From assembly GCA_030847615.1 (NCBI GenBank), contig JAUMIR010000001.1:62137501-62201500 (forward strand): DNA of 64,000 nt. The letters run 5' to 3'. The position numbers and the translations under genes were made by a program. Below, one piece after another: positions 43,915 through 55,985 of this stretch; positions within the stretch are counted from its first letter, which is position 1, and the number at the start of each line of letters is the position of its first letter. Under the pieces are notes generated by a model that was not told the origin of the DNA, searched no databases, and saw only the letters and a program-made list of their open reading frames with translations. This DNA comes from Gambelia wislizenii (Eukaryota > Chordata > Lepidosauria > Squamata > Crotaphytidae).

Positions 43915-44513
43915 TTCCCAGCTGGACACTTTCTTGTACAGCAGGAGGAGTAGAGCTTTTCAAAAAATGTTCATAGCATAGCATCAACTCTCCAGCCTAT
44001 AAAGTGTTAAAGATTAAGATAGGGATGTACACAGACCTCCATATTTAGAATCATAGAATCATAGAATTGTAGAGTTGGAAGAGACCACGAGGGCCATCCA
44101 GTCCAACCCCCCTGTCACGCAGGAAATCTTGATCAAAGCATCCCCGACAGATGGCAGTCCAGCTTCTGTTTAAAGACCTCCAAGGAAGGAGACCCCACCA
44201 TGCTCCGAGGGAGTGTGTTCCACTGCCGAACAGCTCTGACTGTCAGAAAATTCCTCCTAATGTTGAGGTGGAATCTCTGTTCCTAGAGCTTGCATCCATT
44301 GCTCCGTGCTCCAGTCTCTGGAGCAGCATAAAACAAACCTGCTCCTTCCTCAGCGTGACACCACTTCAAATACTTAAACAGGGCTATCATATCGCCTCTT
44401 AACTGTCTTTTTTCCAGGCTAAACATACACAGCTCCCTAGGTCTCTCCTCATAAGCCATCGTTTCCAGACTTTCACCATTTTAGTTGCCCTTCTCTGAAC
44501 ATGCTCCAATTTG

Positions 44514-45233
44514 TCAATATCCTTTTTTGAATTGTGGTGCCCAGAACTGGACACAGTATTCTAGATGAGGTCTGACCAAGGCAGAATAGAGTGGCACTAT
44601 TACTTCCCTGGATCTAGATACTATACTTCTATTGATAAAGCCCAAAATAGCATTGGCCTTTTTAGCTGCCACATCACACTGTTGACTCATGTTCAATTTG
44701 TGGTGTACTAGGACTCCTAGATCCCTTTCGCACGTAGTCTCATTCAGCCAGGTCTCTCCCATCCTATATCTATGCATTTCATTTTTCCGCCCTAAGTGCA
44801 GTACTTTACATTTCTCCGTATTGAATTTCATTTTGTTAGCTTTGGCCCAGCTCTCCAGTCTATCCAGGTCATTCTGAATGTTGATCCTCTCCTCTAGGGT
44901 ATTAGCTACTCCTCCTAATTTGGTGTCATCTGCAAATTTGATAAGTATGCCCCTAATTCCCTCATCTAAGTCATTGATAAAGATGTTGAATAGCACTGGG
45001 CCCAGAACAGAACCCTGTGCCACCCCACTGGTCACATCTTTCCAATACGAAGAGGAGCCACTGCTGAGTACGCTTTGGGTTCGACCGGTCAACCAATTAC
45101 AAATCCATTGAACAGATAACTTGTCTAGCCCACATTTTACAAGCTTGTTTGCGAGAATGTCATGGGGAACCTTGTCAAAGGCCTTACTGAAATCAAGGTA
45201 TGCGATATCCACAGAGTTCCCGTCATCTACCAA
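44514..45233 (-). pseudogene. CR1 RT palm and thumb (239 codons open)
   Basis: The frame starts in DDGNSVDIAYLDFSKAFDK (RT motif A, with catalytic D within YLDFSKAFD), passes [20 protein letters not shown] (motif B) and reaches F100-A-D-D103 (motif C), followed by TKLGGVANT. It then has CERDLGVLVHHKLNMSQQCD and LVRPHLEYCVQFWAPQF. Both catalytic sites are intact. It breaks at KKGY through a change near 44517, after which the C-terminal block continues in another frame. Upstream fingers lie in the 45465-45722 frame. Confidence 0.9.
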
Positions 45234-45464
45234 GCTGGTAACTTTATCGATAAAAGAGATCAGATTAGTCTGGCATGACTTGTTTCTCTGAAACCCATGT
45301 TGACTTTTTGTGATTATGGCATTGCCTTCTAAATGTTCACAGACTCTCTGTTTAATGATCTGCTCTAGAATCTTCCCTGGTATTGATGTCAGACTAACTG
45401 GATGATAATTGTTGGGATCCTCTTTTTTCCCCTTTTTGAAGATGGGGACAACGTTTGCCCTCCT

Positions 45465-46582
45465 CTAGTCTGCTGGGACTTCTCCTGTTCTCCAGGAATT
45501 CTCAAAGATTATTGCCAATGGCTCTGAGATCACATTTGCCAGCTCTTTTAATACTCTTGGATGTAGTTCATCTGGTCCTGGAGATTTAAATTCATTTAGA
45601 TTAAGAAGGTATTCCTGTACAACCTCTTTACTTATTCTGAGCTGGATTTCCCCTATTGTGTCCTTTGTTCCATTCTTCTCAGCTTGGTCCCCCCTTTTCC
45701 TTTTCTGAAAACACTGAGGCAAAGAAGGTGTTGAGTAATTCTGCCTTTTCTCTGTCCCCTGTTAGCATTTTGCCATCTTCTCCACGTAGTGGCCCTATCA
45801 TTTCCTTCTTCCTCCTTTTGCTGCGGACATACCCCCAAACCCCCTTTTTATTGTTCTTAACCTCCCTAGCAAGCCTGAGCTCATTCTGCGCTTTAGCTTT
45901 TCTGACTTTACTCCTACACGTGTTCGCTATCTGTTTGAATTCTTCTTTGGTGATTTCCCCCTTTTTCCATTTCCTATACATGTTCCGTTTAAAACTTAGC
46001 TGTCTTGAAATTTCTTTAGTCATCCATCCTGGTTTCTTGAGACACCTCCCATTTTTCTTCCTCAATGGTACTGTTTGAAATTGTGCCTTCAGTATCTCCC
46101 TTTTGAGAAAGTCCCATCCGTCTTGAGGTCTCTTTACTTTTAGTATTCCTGACCATGGGATCACCCCCAGTGTTTCCCTGAGTTTATTGAAATCAGTTCT
46201 CCTAAAGTCAAGAATGCGTGTCTGACTGTGCCTGGCTTCTCCTTTCCATTGTATACCAAACTCCAGGAGAACATGATCACTCTCACCTAAGGATCCCACC
46301 ACTTGCACCCCATTAACCAGGTCATCTCTGTTGGTTAGGATCAGATCTAAAATAGCCTCTTGTTGCCTCTTCCACCTTTTGGACCATGAAATTGTCTTCC
46401 AGGCAAGTAAGGAATTTGCTAGACCTTGAAGTTTTGGTTGAGTTAGATTGCCAGCAAATATCAGGATAGTTGAAGTCACCCATCACTACTACATCTCTCC
46501 TTTCTGCATGTGTGTTCATCTGTTCTAGAAAGGCATCATCCAATTCCTCCTTCTGACTTGGGGGTCTGTAGTAGAGTCCCAC
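45465..46582 (-). pseudogene. CR1 endonuclease C-terminus and linker
   Basis: Three frames: 46322-46582 (endonuclease motif [13 protein letters not shown]), 45679-46479 ([10 protein letters not shown], the SDH catalytic motif of AP-like endonucleases, then the lysine-rich linker), and 45465-45722 (EFKSPGPDELHPRVLKELAN, the start of the RT). Frameshifts at about 46.4 and 45.7 kb separate them. The N-terminal half of the endonuclease is missing. Confidence 0.88.
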
Positions 46583-46628
46583 AATAACATCCCTGTTGTT
46601 TCCCTCCCCTTTAATTTTTATCCAGGTG

Positions 46629-47728
46629 CTTTAATTTGGACCTTGTTTCAGTGCTTCAGAAAACAGCCTGGTTCTCTCCAGACCAGTTCAGAGTCAGTCC
46701 TCTATGTCTTGTGTACCAAACCTGAATCAAGTTTCTGAAATGGGAAAGTTCATCCTTCCCATTGACTATTGTAAATATACCACTGTCTCTTTGAATGAAG
46801 GGCCACTAGCTGGGTTAAATAGTTAGGCCATAACTTTATTGTAATATTATGCATTATGTATTGCCAAAGAAAGGGTTGCAAAATGAGTGTGCTGTAAGGC
46901 AATTATGGTGTGCCAGGCAATATGGAATGGCACCACACTGTCAGATCACCCTCATCCTCAGGTCTTACATCTGAGCCCTCCTGCTAATTCTTTCCATGGG
47001 CCATCTGGTCAGCTAGATACCCTAGCCCTGCAGGTGCACAAAGGCCATCAGTACATGGCTTCTGCCCCCCTCCACACACCATTTCATGCTTCTTTTTCTC
47101 TTCAGTCTCTTTCAGACCCACCAAACTGTGATAGCGTAAGCAGCCACAACATACACAGCAGATGTATATAACAGAATTCCTGTATGTTCAGACCACAGCC
47201 AGAGTTTCTGATTTTGAAACTCTGACCCTGGTCCTCTAGCTGAGTTGGTCAAACACTAGGCAGTGGGTGAGGTTCCAGTGGCAATGCTGTGGTTGCAAGA
47301 GGAGACTCTACCATAATCCTCTTGTGTGAGGTACTCTGGCTTTGGCAGGGAGGCATTGTAGAAGGAAAGGGACCAAGCACAGTTCAGACATCTTACTGAA
47401 GTCTGTGTGCTGCTGACATCAAAGAGAAGGAGATGCAGGGCCAGCTTAACCATACCGCCAAATCAGCATCTGCGGGGGCCCTCACACAGCCAGAGGGCCT
47501 CACCCCAACCAACCTAACCCTCCTCCTGAAAAAAACCTCCTGCTGGCTTTAAAAAAACCCAACCAGCATCTCCCAAACTAAGTGAAAGAGAAAGAGAAAG
47601 ATCCCAGGATCATCATCAAAAGGTAAGCCAGCCAGTCGTGTGTCGGAGAGCGGTAAGTGTGTGTGAGGGAGAGAGGGGGGTGGGAAGGGGGTCATCTCGT
47701 TCCTCCCTGCTCTCTCTTCAGAAAGGGC

Positions 47729-47730
<2 letters not shown>
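46629..47730. other. 1.1 kb with no gene seen
   Basis: The part at 47360-47600 includes GACCAAGCACAGTTCAGACA and GAGATGCAGGGCCAGC, which resemble blocks at 50.08-50.20 kb. A dispersed repeat of unknown type is possible. Confidence 0.4.
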
Positions 47731-47789
<59 letters not shown>

Positions 47790-47872
47790 TTGATTCCCCC
47801 TCTCTCTCCCTTCCTTCCTTCTTTCTTTGCCTCCCTTCTTTCTGACTTTTTGTCGGTCTCTCCTTCCTTCCT

Positions 47873-47925
<53 letters not shown>
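47731..47925. repeat. Polypyrimidine (TTTC)n microsatellite block
   Basis: Two long (TTTC)n runs (47735-47790 and about 47872-47924) joined by a pyrimidine-rich CCCTCTCTCTCCCTTCC linker. The open frames with KKERKKER on the other strand are artefacts of this repeat. Such mirror-like tracts can form triplex DNA. Confidence 0.92.
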
Positions 47926-47926
<1 letters not shown>

Positions 47927-48075
47927 CTTTCCTAACTTCCACATAGATCCCCTCCAGCCCATCTTTCCAGCTGCTCTTAACCCGTCCTGGTATCTCTCCC
48001 CTTCCCTTTCCCCCATGGTCTTCTTCAGCTTCCCCCCTTTGCTGCCAACTGAGTTCAACCTGGAAAAAGGAATTT

Positions 48076-48300
48076 GTGTGTTTGCCCATGTGCCTTCAAG
48101 TCATTTCTGACTAAGACAAACTTATCATGGGGTTTTCTAGGCAACGTTTGTTCAAAGGGAGTCTGCCTTTGAATTCCTTAGAGGCTGAGAGAGTGTGACT
48201 TGCCTAATGTCAGCCAGTGGGTATTCATGGCTGAGTAAGGATTCAAACCGTTACACAGAGCAATGCTAAAACTTCTACAACACTCTGGCTCTTTTAACAG
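48076..48300 (-). mobile_element. tRNA-derived SINE
   Basis: Plus-strand GTGCCTTCAAGTCATTTCTG, TCATGGGGTTTTCTAGGCAA and GAGAGAGTGTGACTTGCC are the reverse complement of the SINE body at 10655-10866 and 29449-29637. The tRNA-like head lies at the right end and is degraded. Confidence 0.78.
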
Positions 48301-48421
48301 AAGAATATAAAGAATATAAATATAAATATAAATTTGGAGTAATATTACTGGGAATAATGGTTTTATTGTTGTTACTAAAACACCAGTATCCCATTAGTGC
48401 TATGTGAGAGCATTGGGCTAA

Positions 48422-48732
48422 GCAGTGGTTCCTAACTTTTTCTTTATCAGGGACCCCCTTTAAATATCTTTTGCTGCCAGAAGACTTAACTCAAGATTTA
48501 AAACCCTAATAATAATAATAATAGCTAACAACAAAAACAATACAATTAAGCCATCAATTAACCTTTCCCTCAGAGGCACTCTTGCTTCTTCCTGAATTTC
48601 TGTGGCTGGAGTGGATTGAATGGCAATGTACAGGCCAAGCCAGCCAGCCTCTGCCTTGGTTCCTGTCACATGGCTGTTCCACGACAGGGAGGAGGTGGGC
48701 CAAGCAGCCACAGTGGACCCCCTGTGAGGATA
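48422..48732 (+). mobile_element. Non-autonomous hAT element, partial
   Basis: It starts with CAGTGGTTCCTAACTTTTTC, a classic hAT-type terminus, and continues with AGGGACCCCCTTTAAATATC and CCCTCAGAGGCACT. It is broken at 48732 by a CR1 tail. Blocks are shared with the inverted copy at 43310-43590. An (AAT)n tract lies at 48508-48521. Confidence 0.65.
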
Positions 48733-48861
48733 TCATAGAATCATAGAATTGTAGAGCTGGAAGAGACCGCAAGGGCCAACCAGTCCAACCTGCTGCCATG
48801 CAGGAAATCACGATCAAAGCATCCCCGACAGATGGCCATCCAGCCTCTGTTTAAAGACCAC
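48733..48861 (-). mobile_element. CR1 3' end, short
   Basis: ATCATAGAATCATAGAATTG followed by GAGCTGGAAGAGACC and CCCGACAGATGGCCATCC. About 130 bp, inserted into the hAT element. Confidence 0.88.
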
Positions 48862-48977
48862 TGGACTAGAGAATGCTGGAAAAGGAACAATGCAACCAGA
48901 CCTTGAGAAGGGTGCTGGCAGGGGGATTCTGAGAGGTGTATTCCAAAAGTAAATTTCCCAGGCTCTGAATGCAACCT

Positions 48978-49637
48978 AGAATCATAGAATCATAGGGCTG
49001 GAAGGGACCCCAACAGCCATCCCATCCAATCGGCTTCTGCCCTGCAGGAACACACAATTAAAGGCCTCACAACAGATGGCCATCCAGCCTCTCTTAAAAA
49101 CCTCCAAAGAAGGAGACTCCGCCACACTCCCAGGCAGTGCATTCCACTTCTGAACAGCTCTTACCATCAGGAACTTCTTCCTAATGTTTAAGTGGAATCT
49201 CTTTTCCTGGAGTTTGAACCCTTTGCTCCATGTCCTGGTCTCTGGAACAGCAGAAAACAAGCTTGCTCCATCCTCAGTATGACATCCCTTCAAATATTTA
49301 AACATGGCTCTCATGTCACCTCTCAACCTTCTCTTCTTCAGACTAAACATACCCAGTTCCCTAAGCTGCTCCTCATAGGGCATAATGGCTTCCAGATCTC
49401 CCACAATTTTGGTTGCCCTCCTCTGGACACATCCCAGCTTCTCAGTACCCTTCCTGAATTGTGGTGCCCAGAACTGGACACAGTCTTCCAGGTGAGGTCT
49501 GACCAAAGCAGAATAGAGTGGCACTATTACTTCCTTTGATCTAGACACTATACTCCTAATAATGCAGCCTAGAATCACATTGGCATTTTTTGCTGCTGCA
49601 TCACACTGCTAACTCATGTTTAGCTTGTAATCCACTC
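48978..49637 (-). mobile_element. CR1 LINE 3' end with RT C-terminus
   Basis: On the minus strand, the frame from 49578 reads LYSALVRPHLEDCVQFWAPQF, VQRRATKIVGDLEA, YEEQLRELGMFSLKKRRLRGD and NIRKKFLMVRAVQKWNALP. This is the CR1 C-terminal region, open for 198 codons down to the tail at 48982. It is 5'-truncated at 49637, next to a TTTCTTTTTC run. Confidence 0.9.
48982..49578 (-). pseudogene. CR1 RT C-terminal fragment, 198 codons
   Basis: It contains the thumb and post-thumb region only; the FADD palm box lies upstream of the truncation point. SFPS-type variations and an extra residue near GDLEAIMPYEE are visible. Open throughout and into the 3' UTR, which shows that the reading frame persisted by chance past the natural stop. 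Confidence 0.85.
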
Positions 49638-49765
49638 TTTCTTTTTCTTTTTCTTTTTTTGAGGAAATCTATACCATTACGTTAATTGCTAATTAACAAA
49701 AAATATTTTGTTAGTGCATATAATATAGTTTTTAAACTAAATTATTGGAAGCAAATTATGTAATA

Positions 49766-50001
49766 CAGTACGCCTCCCTTATCCACTAGGGATTGGTTCT
49801 GTGCGGGCATGGATTCTGAAAACTGTGGATAATAGTGAACACCAATGAAAATAATGGGACTTCTGGTTTAAAATACAATAGAGTTGTCTTGGAGGGCCTA
49901 GAAAATGGCTAGGGAGGACACATTTTCTAGGAAGACTCTATGGTAGGTATGCTGTTTTGTGTCCCATGGATACTGAATCCGTGCATACGAGGGTCCTACT
50001 G
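49766..50001. mobile_element. Tigger/pogo-type MITE, second subfamily
   Basis: 236 bp bounded by CAGTACGCCTCCCTTATCC and GAGGGTCCTACTG with TA on both outer sides. The inside has ACTGTGGATAATAGTGAAC and CCATGGATACTGAATCCGTG. It differs from the 230-bp family at 10.9 kb. Confidence 0.75.
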
Positions 50002-50441
50002 TAATCTGAACATCCTGTACTTTGTATAGGCTAGGTTACATTGACCTGCGATAAACATATGCCCCCCCAAAATAAAGCATTGCAGGGCCCCCCAAAATTC
50101 TTTAAACCAGCCCTGAGGAGATGCAAGGAAGAGAGAGAAAATGGGAACCTACCAAGCACAGCACAGACAGCTGAGCTGGCTTTGCATTGTCTTCAAAGAA
50201 GAGGAGAGAAGGGACACAGAGACCCTGGAGAATCTCTGGTGGTCACTCATGAGCCAAACTTTGTTTACAGGCTGCAGAATGGGCAATTTAAAAGGATTTT
50301 TTTAAACAAAAAAAAAAAGGAAGAAGGACCTCCACTGAAGTCTGTGTTCTTCTCGTTTCTTAAACATATGCACTCCGTTTGTGTTATATCACAACAGCCT
50401 AGTATGATATGCCAGTGCTATTATTATAGAAAAGTAAAAGG
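50002..50441. other. No gene seen
   Basis: It contains GAGATGCAAGGAAGAGAG and CAAGCACAGCACAGACAG, resembling 47.3-47.5 kb. No assigned function. Confidence 0.4.
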
Positions 50442-52083
50442 GTGACCAACCTGAGGAGAATGGAACAGAGGACACAATAGGGGAAATCCAGCACAGAATA
50501 AGTAAAGAGGTAGTACAGGAATACCTTTTTAATCTAAATGAATTTAAATCTCCAGGACCAGATGAACTACATCCAAGGGTATTAATAGAGCTGGCAAATG
50601 CAATCTCAGAGCCATTGGCAATAATCTTTGAGAACTCCTGGAGAACAGAAGTCCCAGCAGACTGGAGGAGGGCAAACGTTGTTCCCATCTTCAAAAAGGG
50701 GAAAAAAGAGGATCCCAACAATTATCGTCCAGTTAGTCTGACATCAATACTAGGGAAGATTCTAGAGCAGATCATTAAACAAAGAGTCTGTGAACATTTA
50801 GAAGGCAATGCCATAATCACAAAATGTCAACATGGGTTTCAGAGAAACAAGTCATGCCAGACTAAACTGATCTCTTTTTTTGATAAAATTACCAGCTTGG
50901 TAGATGAAGGGAAGGCTGTGGATATCACATACCTTGATTTCAGTAAGGCCTTTGACAAGGTTCCCCATGACATTCTTGCAAACAAGCGTGTAAAATGTGG
51001 GCTAGACAAGTTAACTGTTAAATGGATTGGTAATTGGTTGACCAGCCGAACCCAAAGGGTGCTCAGCCGTGGCTCCTCTTCGTCTTGGAAAGATGTGACC
51101 AGTGGGGTGGCACAGGGTTCTGTCCTGGGCCTAGTGCTACTCAACATCTTTATCAATGACTTGGATGATGGAATTAGGGACATACCTATCAAATTTGCAG
51201 ATGACACCAAATTAGGAGGAGTAGCTAATACCCTAGAGGACAGGATCAAAATTCAAAATGACCTGAATAGACTAGAAAGCTGGGCCAAAGCTAACAAAAT
51301 GAAATTCACTATGGAGAAATGTAAGGTACGGCACTTAGGGCGGAAAAATGAAATGCATAGATATAAGATGGGGCAGACCTGGCTGAACAAAACTACATGT
51401 GAAAGGGATCTAGGAGTCTTAGTAGACCACAAGTTGAACATCAATCGACAGTGTGATGTGGCAGCTAAAAAGGCCAATGCAATTTTGGGCTGCATCAATA
51501 GAAATATAGTGTCTAGATCAAGGGAAGTAATAGTGCCGCTCTATTCTGCCTTGGTCATACCTCACCTAGAATACTGTGTCCAGTTCTGGGCACCACAATT
51601 CAAAAAGGATATTGACAAATTGGAGCGAGTCCAGAGGAGGGTGACTAAAATGGTGAAAGGTGTGGAAACCATGTCTTATGAGGAAAGACTTAGGGAGCTG
51701 GGTATGTTTATCCCAGGAAAAAGAAGGTTAAGGTGCGATATGATAGTCCTGTTTAAGTATTTGAACGGGTGTCACATTGAGGATGGAGAAAGCTTGTTTT
51801 ATGCTGCTCCAGAGACTGGAGCACGGAGCAATGGATGCAAGCTCCAGGAACAGAGATTCCACCTCAACATTATGAGGAACTTTTTGACAGTAAGAGCTAT
51901 TCGGCAGTGGAACACACTCCCTCGGAGCATGGTGGGGTCTCCTTCCTTGGAGGTCTTTAAACAGAGGCTGGATGGCCATCTGTCGGGGATGCTTGGATTG
52001 TGATTTCCTGCATGGCAGGGGGTTGGACTGGTTGGCCCCTGTGGTCTCTTCCAACTCTACAATTCTATGATTCTATGATTCTA
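50442..52083 (+). mobile_element. CR1 LINE with long open RT
   Basis: 5'-truncated in the linker (GAATGGAACAGAGGACACAA), this copy runs through the full RT to the 3' UTR and tail CTATGATTCTATGATTCTAT at about 52064-52083. A 462-codon frame spans most of the RT. It is oriented opposite to the CR1 at 44.0-46.6 kb, so the two form a large inverted repeat about 4 kb apart. Confidence 0.93.
50615..52003 (+). pseudogene. CR1 reverse transcriptase, 462 codons open
   Basis: The frame begins within the RT fingers (AIIFENSWRTEVPADWRRAN), contains NNYRPVSLTSILGKILEQII, motif A TYLDFSKAFDK, motif B SGVAQGSVLG, motif C F194-A-D-D197, then CERDLGVLVDHKLN, LVIPHLEYCVQFWAPQF, YEERLRELGMF and ends at FKQRLDGHLSGMLGL. 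Catalytic aspartates are intact. Odd changes include LVLLNIF where other copies read PVLFNIF and a three-base loss in the start region (WRTEVP for WRTGEVP). It lacks endonuclease and fingers N-terminus, so it cannot retrotranspose alone. It may be one of the younger CR1 copies. Confidence 0.9.
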
Positions 52084-53962
52084 TTATCCTCATGTTACAG
52101 TTGACTAATGAACAGTTCTTAGCAGGCTTGCAGACCCAAGTGCATGTGTTTGTGTTTTGCAATCCAATAACAGACTTTTTCAGCCCTGGAGGCTGTCATA
52201 CATTGATTGTGGTTTGTGTTCAATCTAATGGTAACAAGGTGTGTGTGTCTGATTGTTAACATGCCTATTACCCATGAGACACATCATCACTGTTCATGAT
52301 TCTAATCCTTGCAATAGAAACAAGGACACATCAAGGTATATTATCTCCCCTTTATGCTGCAGCAAAGACATGTTTACAGACGCTGTTCTTTGCTATGAGT
52401 AGTTTATGAGATCAAGCTTTCCGGCTATGATCTACAATCACATCTACAGGCACACATCAGTGAATTATGCCCAATGGTTGTCATGTCCTGGAATCAAAAA
52501 TGAAGCAGCATCTGATCTGATTAACCAGGTCCACATAAGGATATCATCCTGTCTCTTAATCGGGAACAATAAGGATAATGTTTCTGGAAGGTTTTGTAAA
52601 GACTAATGAAATGGTAAGGGGTTTGGATGGTTATCCCATACAGCTGTTTTTATTTACTACTGTAAGAATGATGTCAGGAAGGAGACTGCATGTTGCCACT
52701 ACATTATGTTAGTGACTTTATCAGTCATAGTCTAAGATGCAAATTAGCCTTCTGGGAGCTAATGTTGGATTTTGAAGCTTTTATGCCTGTGCAATCTTAC
52801 TGGATTCCTTCCTAATTCCATATTTAGATGTATCTATCAGAAAAGAAGCTAAGCATCTGTTTAGCCATTTTATGCCTACATGTCTGAGAAAGAAGATAAT
52901 CACTTTTCCCTGAGTGTCCTGAGTTTCTAATTTAAAAGGCCTACAAATGTACTCTTTGCACAGTTGTTTAGTGTGTGCCTTCTCTTTCAATGTGTGTAAT
53001 GAAAGCACAGGTAGTGCTGCTTCATCCTCTTTAATCCCGTTCTCCCCCCAGTAATACTTTGATATTTACTTTGGGTTCCTGCTTGCTCAGCAAATTAGAA
53101 ATGTCCCTTTGACATCCTTTCTCCAAACCTTAAGAACATCACCTTCTCAAAGTGCCTTTCATTCTCAGAGGTTCCATGAGGCAGAAATTGTTTTTGTTCT
53201 CATTAAATAGCAGTAGAACCATTAAAATGCAGCATGCATAGGTGTGGAGATACCACTTTGGACTTGCTTAATACATGAGGAAAAGACCATTCTTTTCTCT
53301 TGTCCTCCCTCCTCTTTCATGTTTCTGCCTGTTTCCTTTCCCCATCCATATCCCCTCCCTCCCCTTGCTGTTCTGTCAGTCTATATTGAAGGAGTATCTT
53401 AACAGAGTTGGAAAGGGCACAGCCCCGTTGGGGCCACACTAACAGAATTGTTCAGGCATTACAGGAATGCTTATTAGGAGTAGCTATGGAACACCAAGTC
53501 TCCAATTACTGTCTCCTTGATGCAAGGAGGGTGCACAGTGGGAGGAAAAAATAAATATTTCAGAGTAATCCTGATTAGCACAAATAACAGCTTATGAAAA
53601 CAGGCTACTGACAAAGATGAACAGAACAAGAATGGGCAATTGTGGAGGTCTGGAACCTATTCCACACCTGCCCTAGACCTCTGTGGAGTGTACCTGCTTT
53701 TTTATTATTATTATTTCAAGCTCACTTCCATTTTTTAAAAGTCTGTTGCAGACAAATACTGATGCAAGGCTGTATATGTGAAATAGCACTAAAATAGACA
53801 CTTTTTAAACATGTTCCACAGCGTCTAACTCTTTCAAACTCTTTGGGAACAAATGAGTGTTTAATATGTGCACCTTTTCTGGAATGTTTCAGAGATATTG
53901 CTATTCAAGCAGGGATAAATATTAATGAAGGATGATACTGTATATAAATCTTTAAATGAATA
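52084..53962. other. 1.9 kb with no gene seen
   Basis: No TE or coding similarity is recognised. This is one of the quietest stretches and a candidate for unique sequence. Confidence 0.5.
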
Positions 53963-54192
53963 CAGTTGTCCCTCCACATTCACGGATTTGGCATTCATGG
54001 TTTTAAGTATTCATGGCTTCAAAATATTCTTTAAAAAATAATAATCCAAAAAGCAAACCTTGATTTTGCCATCTTATATAAAGGACACCATTTTGCTGTG
54101 CCATTGCATACAATGGGACTTGAGTATTCATGGATTTGGATATTCACGGGGGGTCCTGGAACCAAACCCCAGCTAATGAGAAGGGACAACTG
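53963..54192. mobile_element. Tigger/pogo-type MITE with TA target sites
   Basis: 230 bp from CAGTTGTCCCTCCACATTC to GAAGGGACAACTG, flanked by TA. Contains CTTATATAAAGGACACC and GGGTCCTGGAACCAAACCCC. It is a cleaner member of the family. Confidence 0.92.
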
Positions 54193-55985
54193 TACATGAA
54201 TGACATAATGTAGATTCTCTTCTTTCTCTAGAGACTGGATAGCTGCTATGGTGTCACTAAGGCTGGTGTCGCCCCTCCCCCTTGGTGTCACTTGGTGTGG
54301 TTCAGCCTCTCTGCACCCCCACCCATGCCACCACTGAATAGCTGCTCTTGCTAGTGCTGGGGAACACTGGAGCAGTGTGATCTTGCAGCATGGACCAATA
54401 ATCTAGTTAGGAATACTGCAAGTCCATAAATTGTAGACCACAGGATTTCTTTCTTCTGTAATGTGACTGAACAATTATACCCCTCCCCCATCACACAATT
54501 AAATATGTCATCCATCACTCTATATTTTTTCTTTAAAAAAAAAATTATTCAACAAGACTTTAAGGGGGGAAACTGTTTTGTGACAAGAGATTTGGTGAGC
54601 TAGTTCTAGGGGTCTAGAGGTCAGTTTCCACTACTGGGACCTACCATGGGTCCCACTGCACTCCAAAAAGAAACCCTTTTTGGATGGATGAAACAAGGTA
54701 GGTCTGCAACAGGTTTCTTGAGGCATCTTCTTTTCTACAAGATGAGCTAACTGAGTAATTTGAACTCTGCAGGGGATTAATTATGGCTATGCGGCCTGGG
54801 GGCTTCTGGGACCTGTAGTCCAAAAATAACTTTTGTGGGATCTAGAGTGTATAAGATCAAGGTTTTGCCAGCTGACAATTTATCCATGTAAAGGTTTAGC
54901 AATAACAGGTAAGGTTTTTCAGTTCTGGAGCAGAGGGACCTTTTAGTCTGTCAAATTTTGAATTCCATCTGCCTATACAAGCTTTATCTCACACTGCTTT
55001 ATCAGTCAGTAGCATTTTCTCTAAGAATGAATGGTTTCAATTTATTATCATAGCTGGGCATCAGCAAGATCAAATTCCCTTCTCTAATTAATGATATTTT
55101 AGGTGATGCTCATGTATTATCGCAGCAAGGTGAGATCTTTCAAATGAATCCAGTTTCAAAACTGCACCCAATTTATGCTTCTGAGGAGCTTTAAGATAAA
55201 TAAATAATTTTCAGAAGTCTCAAAGGGACTTTTCCCACCCTGAAGCCTTGTTTCAACTGAGTTTATAGTGTGGATATCATATAATATAGGCTTGGGGCCC
55301 CAATGCTCATTTGTTTTCCAAGTCAGAGCATGGGAAAGTTACTTATTAGACTACTAGTTTCAGAACCCCCTATGGTGACCAAGCATCATGGAGAATTTGG
55401 GGTTTGGAATCCACCCCTCCCCCAGCTCTGCAAATGCATTACCTCTGTTTTGTCATCTATAAAAACAACCACCAGATGCTGGAAAAAAATGAGCAAGAAA
55501 GGATCAGTGAAACATTAAACCCCAAAGCACTCACAGTTCATTCCAGGATCAAGGTAAGAAATAATAGCAAGAAATGTAGCAGTGGTGGAAGCTATAAAAC
55601 TTTTAAATCTGCCAAGATCCCATCAGTGCTTACTAACAAGGAAAGAACCAGATAACAGCTAGCTAAGGTTGAATGAATCTGTCCCTTTCACTCTCCCACA
55701 TTTGATCTTTCTAAACCACAAACTTTGTCTATGAAGAAATATGCTAATTTTGCTAAGTTCTCATCAAAAAATGAATCAAGCAATATTCTCACTGGCCAAA
55801 TTCAATAAGTATAGGCATTTTGTCCACTGGAAATATCATGTTATACATGCCAGCTACATAACAGTATAAAAAGTCTTTCAGGGAAAAAAAGGTAGCAACT
55901 ATAATTTAGCAGCACAGATGTGGGTGAACACACAAGAATTCAAAATGATTCTTTGAGGAGCTAATCTGTCAAATTCAAGCCCTCT
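54193..55985. other. 1.8 kb with no gene seen
   Basis: A fragment at 54793-54843 (GGCTTCTGGGACCTGTAGTC) resembles a MITE half. Open frames at 55303-55655 are short and show no domain. Nothing else is assigned. Confidence 0.45.

Larger units (their letters stand above)
44049..46628 (-). mobile_element. CR1 LINE, 2.6 kb, minus strand
   Basis: The longest contiguous CR1 here. Reading from 46628 downwards: the end of the AP-like endonuclease ([10 protein letters not shown], then [10 protein letters not shown]), the linker with [15 protein letters not shown] fingers and palm with FADD (44514-45233 frame), the C-terminal region, and a 3' UTR ending in the TCATAGAA-type tail at 44049-44070. Frames change several times but each segment is long, so decay is moderate. 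The 5' end is truncated within the endonuclease. Confidence 0.92.

Noticed and set aside
47549..48089. 169- and 123-codon minus frames rich in KERKKERK
   Set aside because: They are translations of the (TTTC)n/(GAAA)n microsatellite, not genes.
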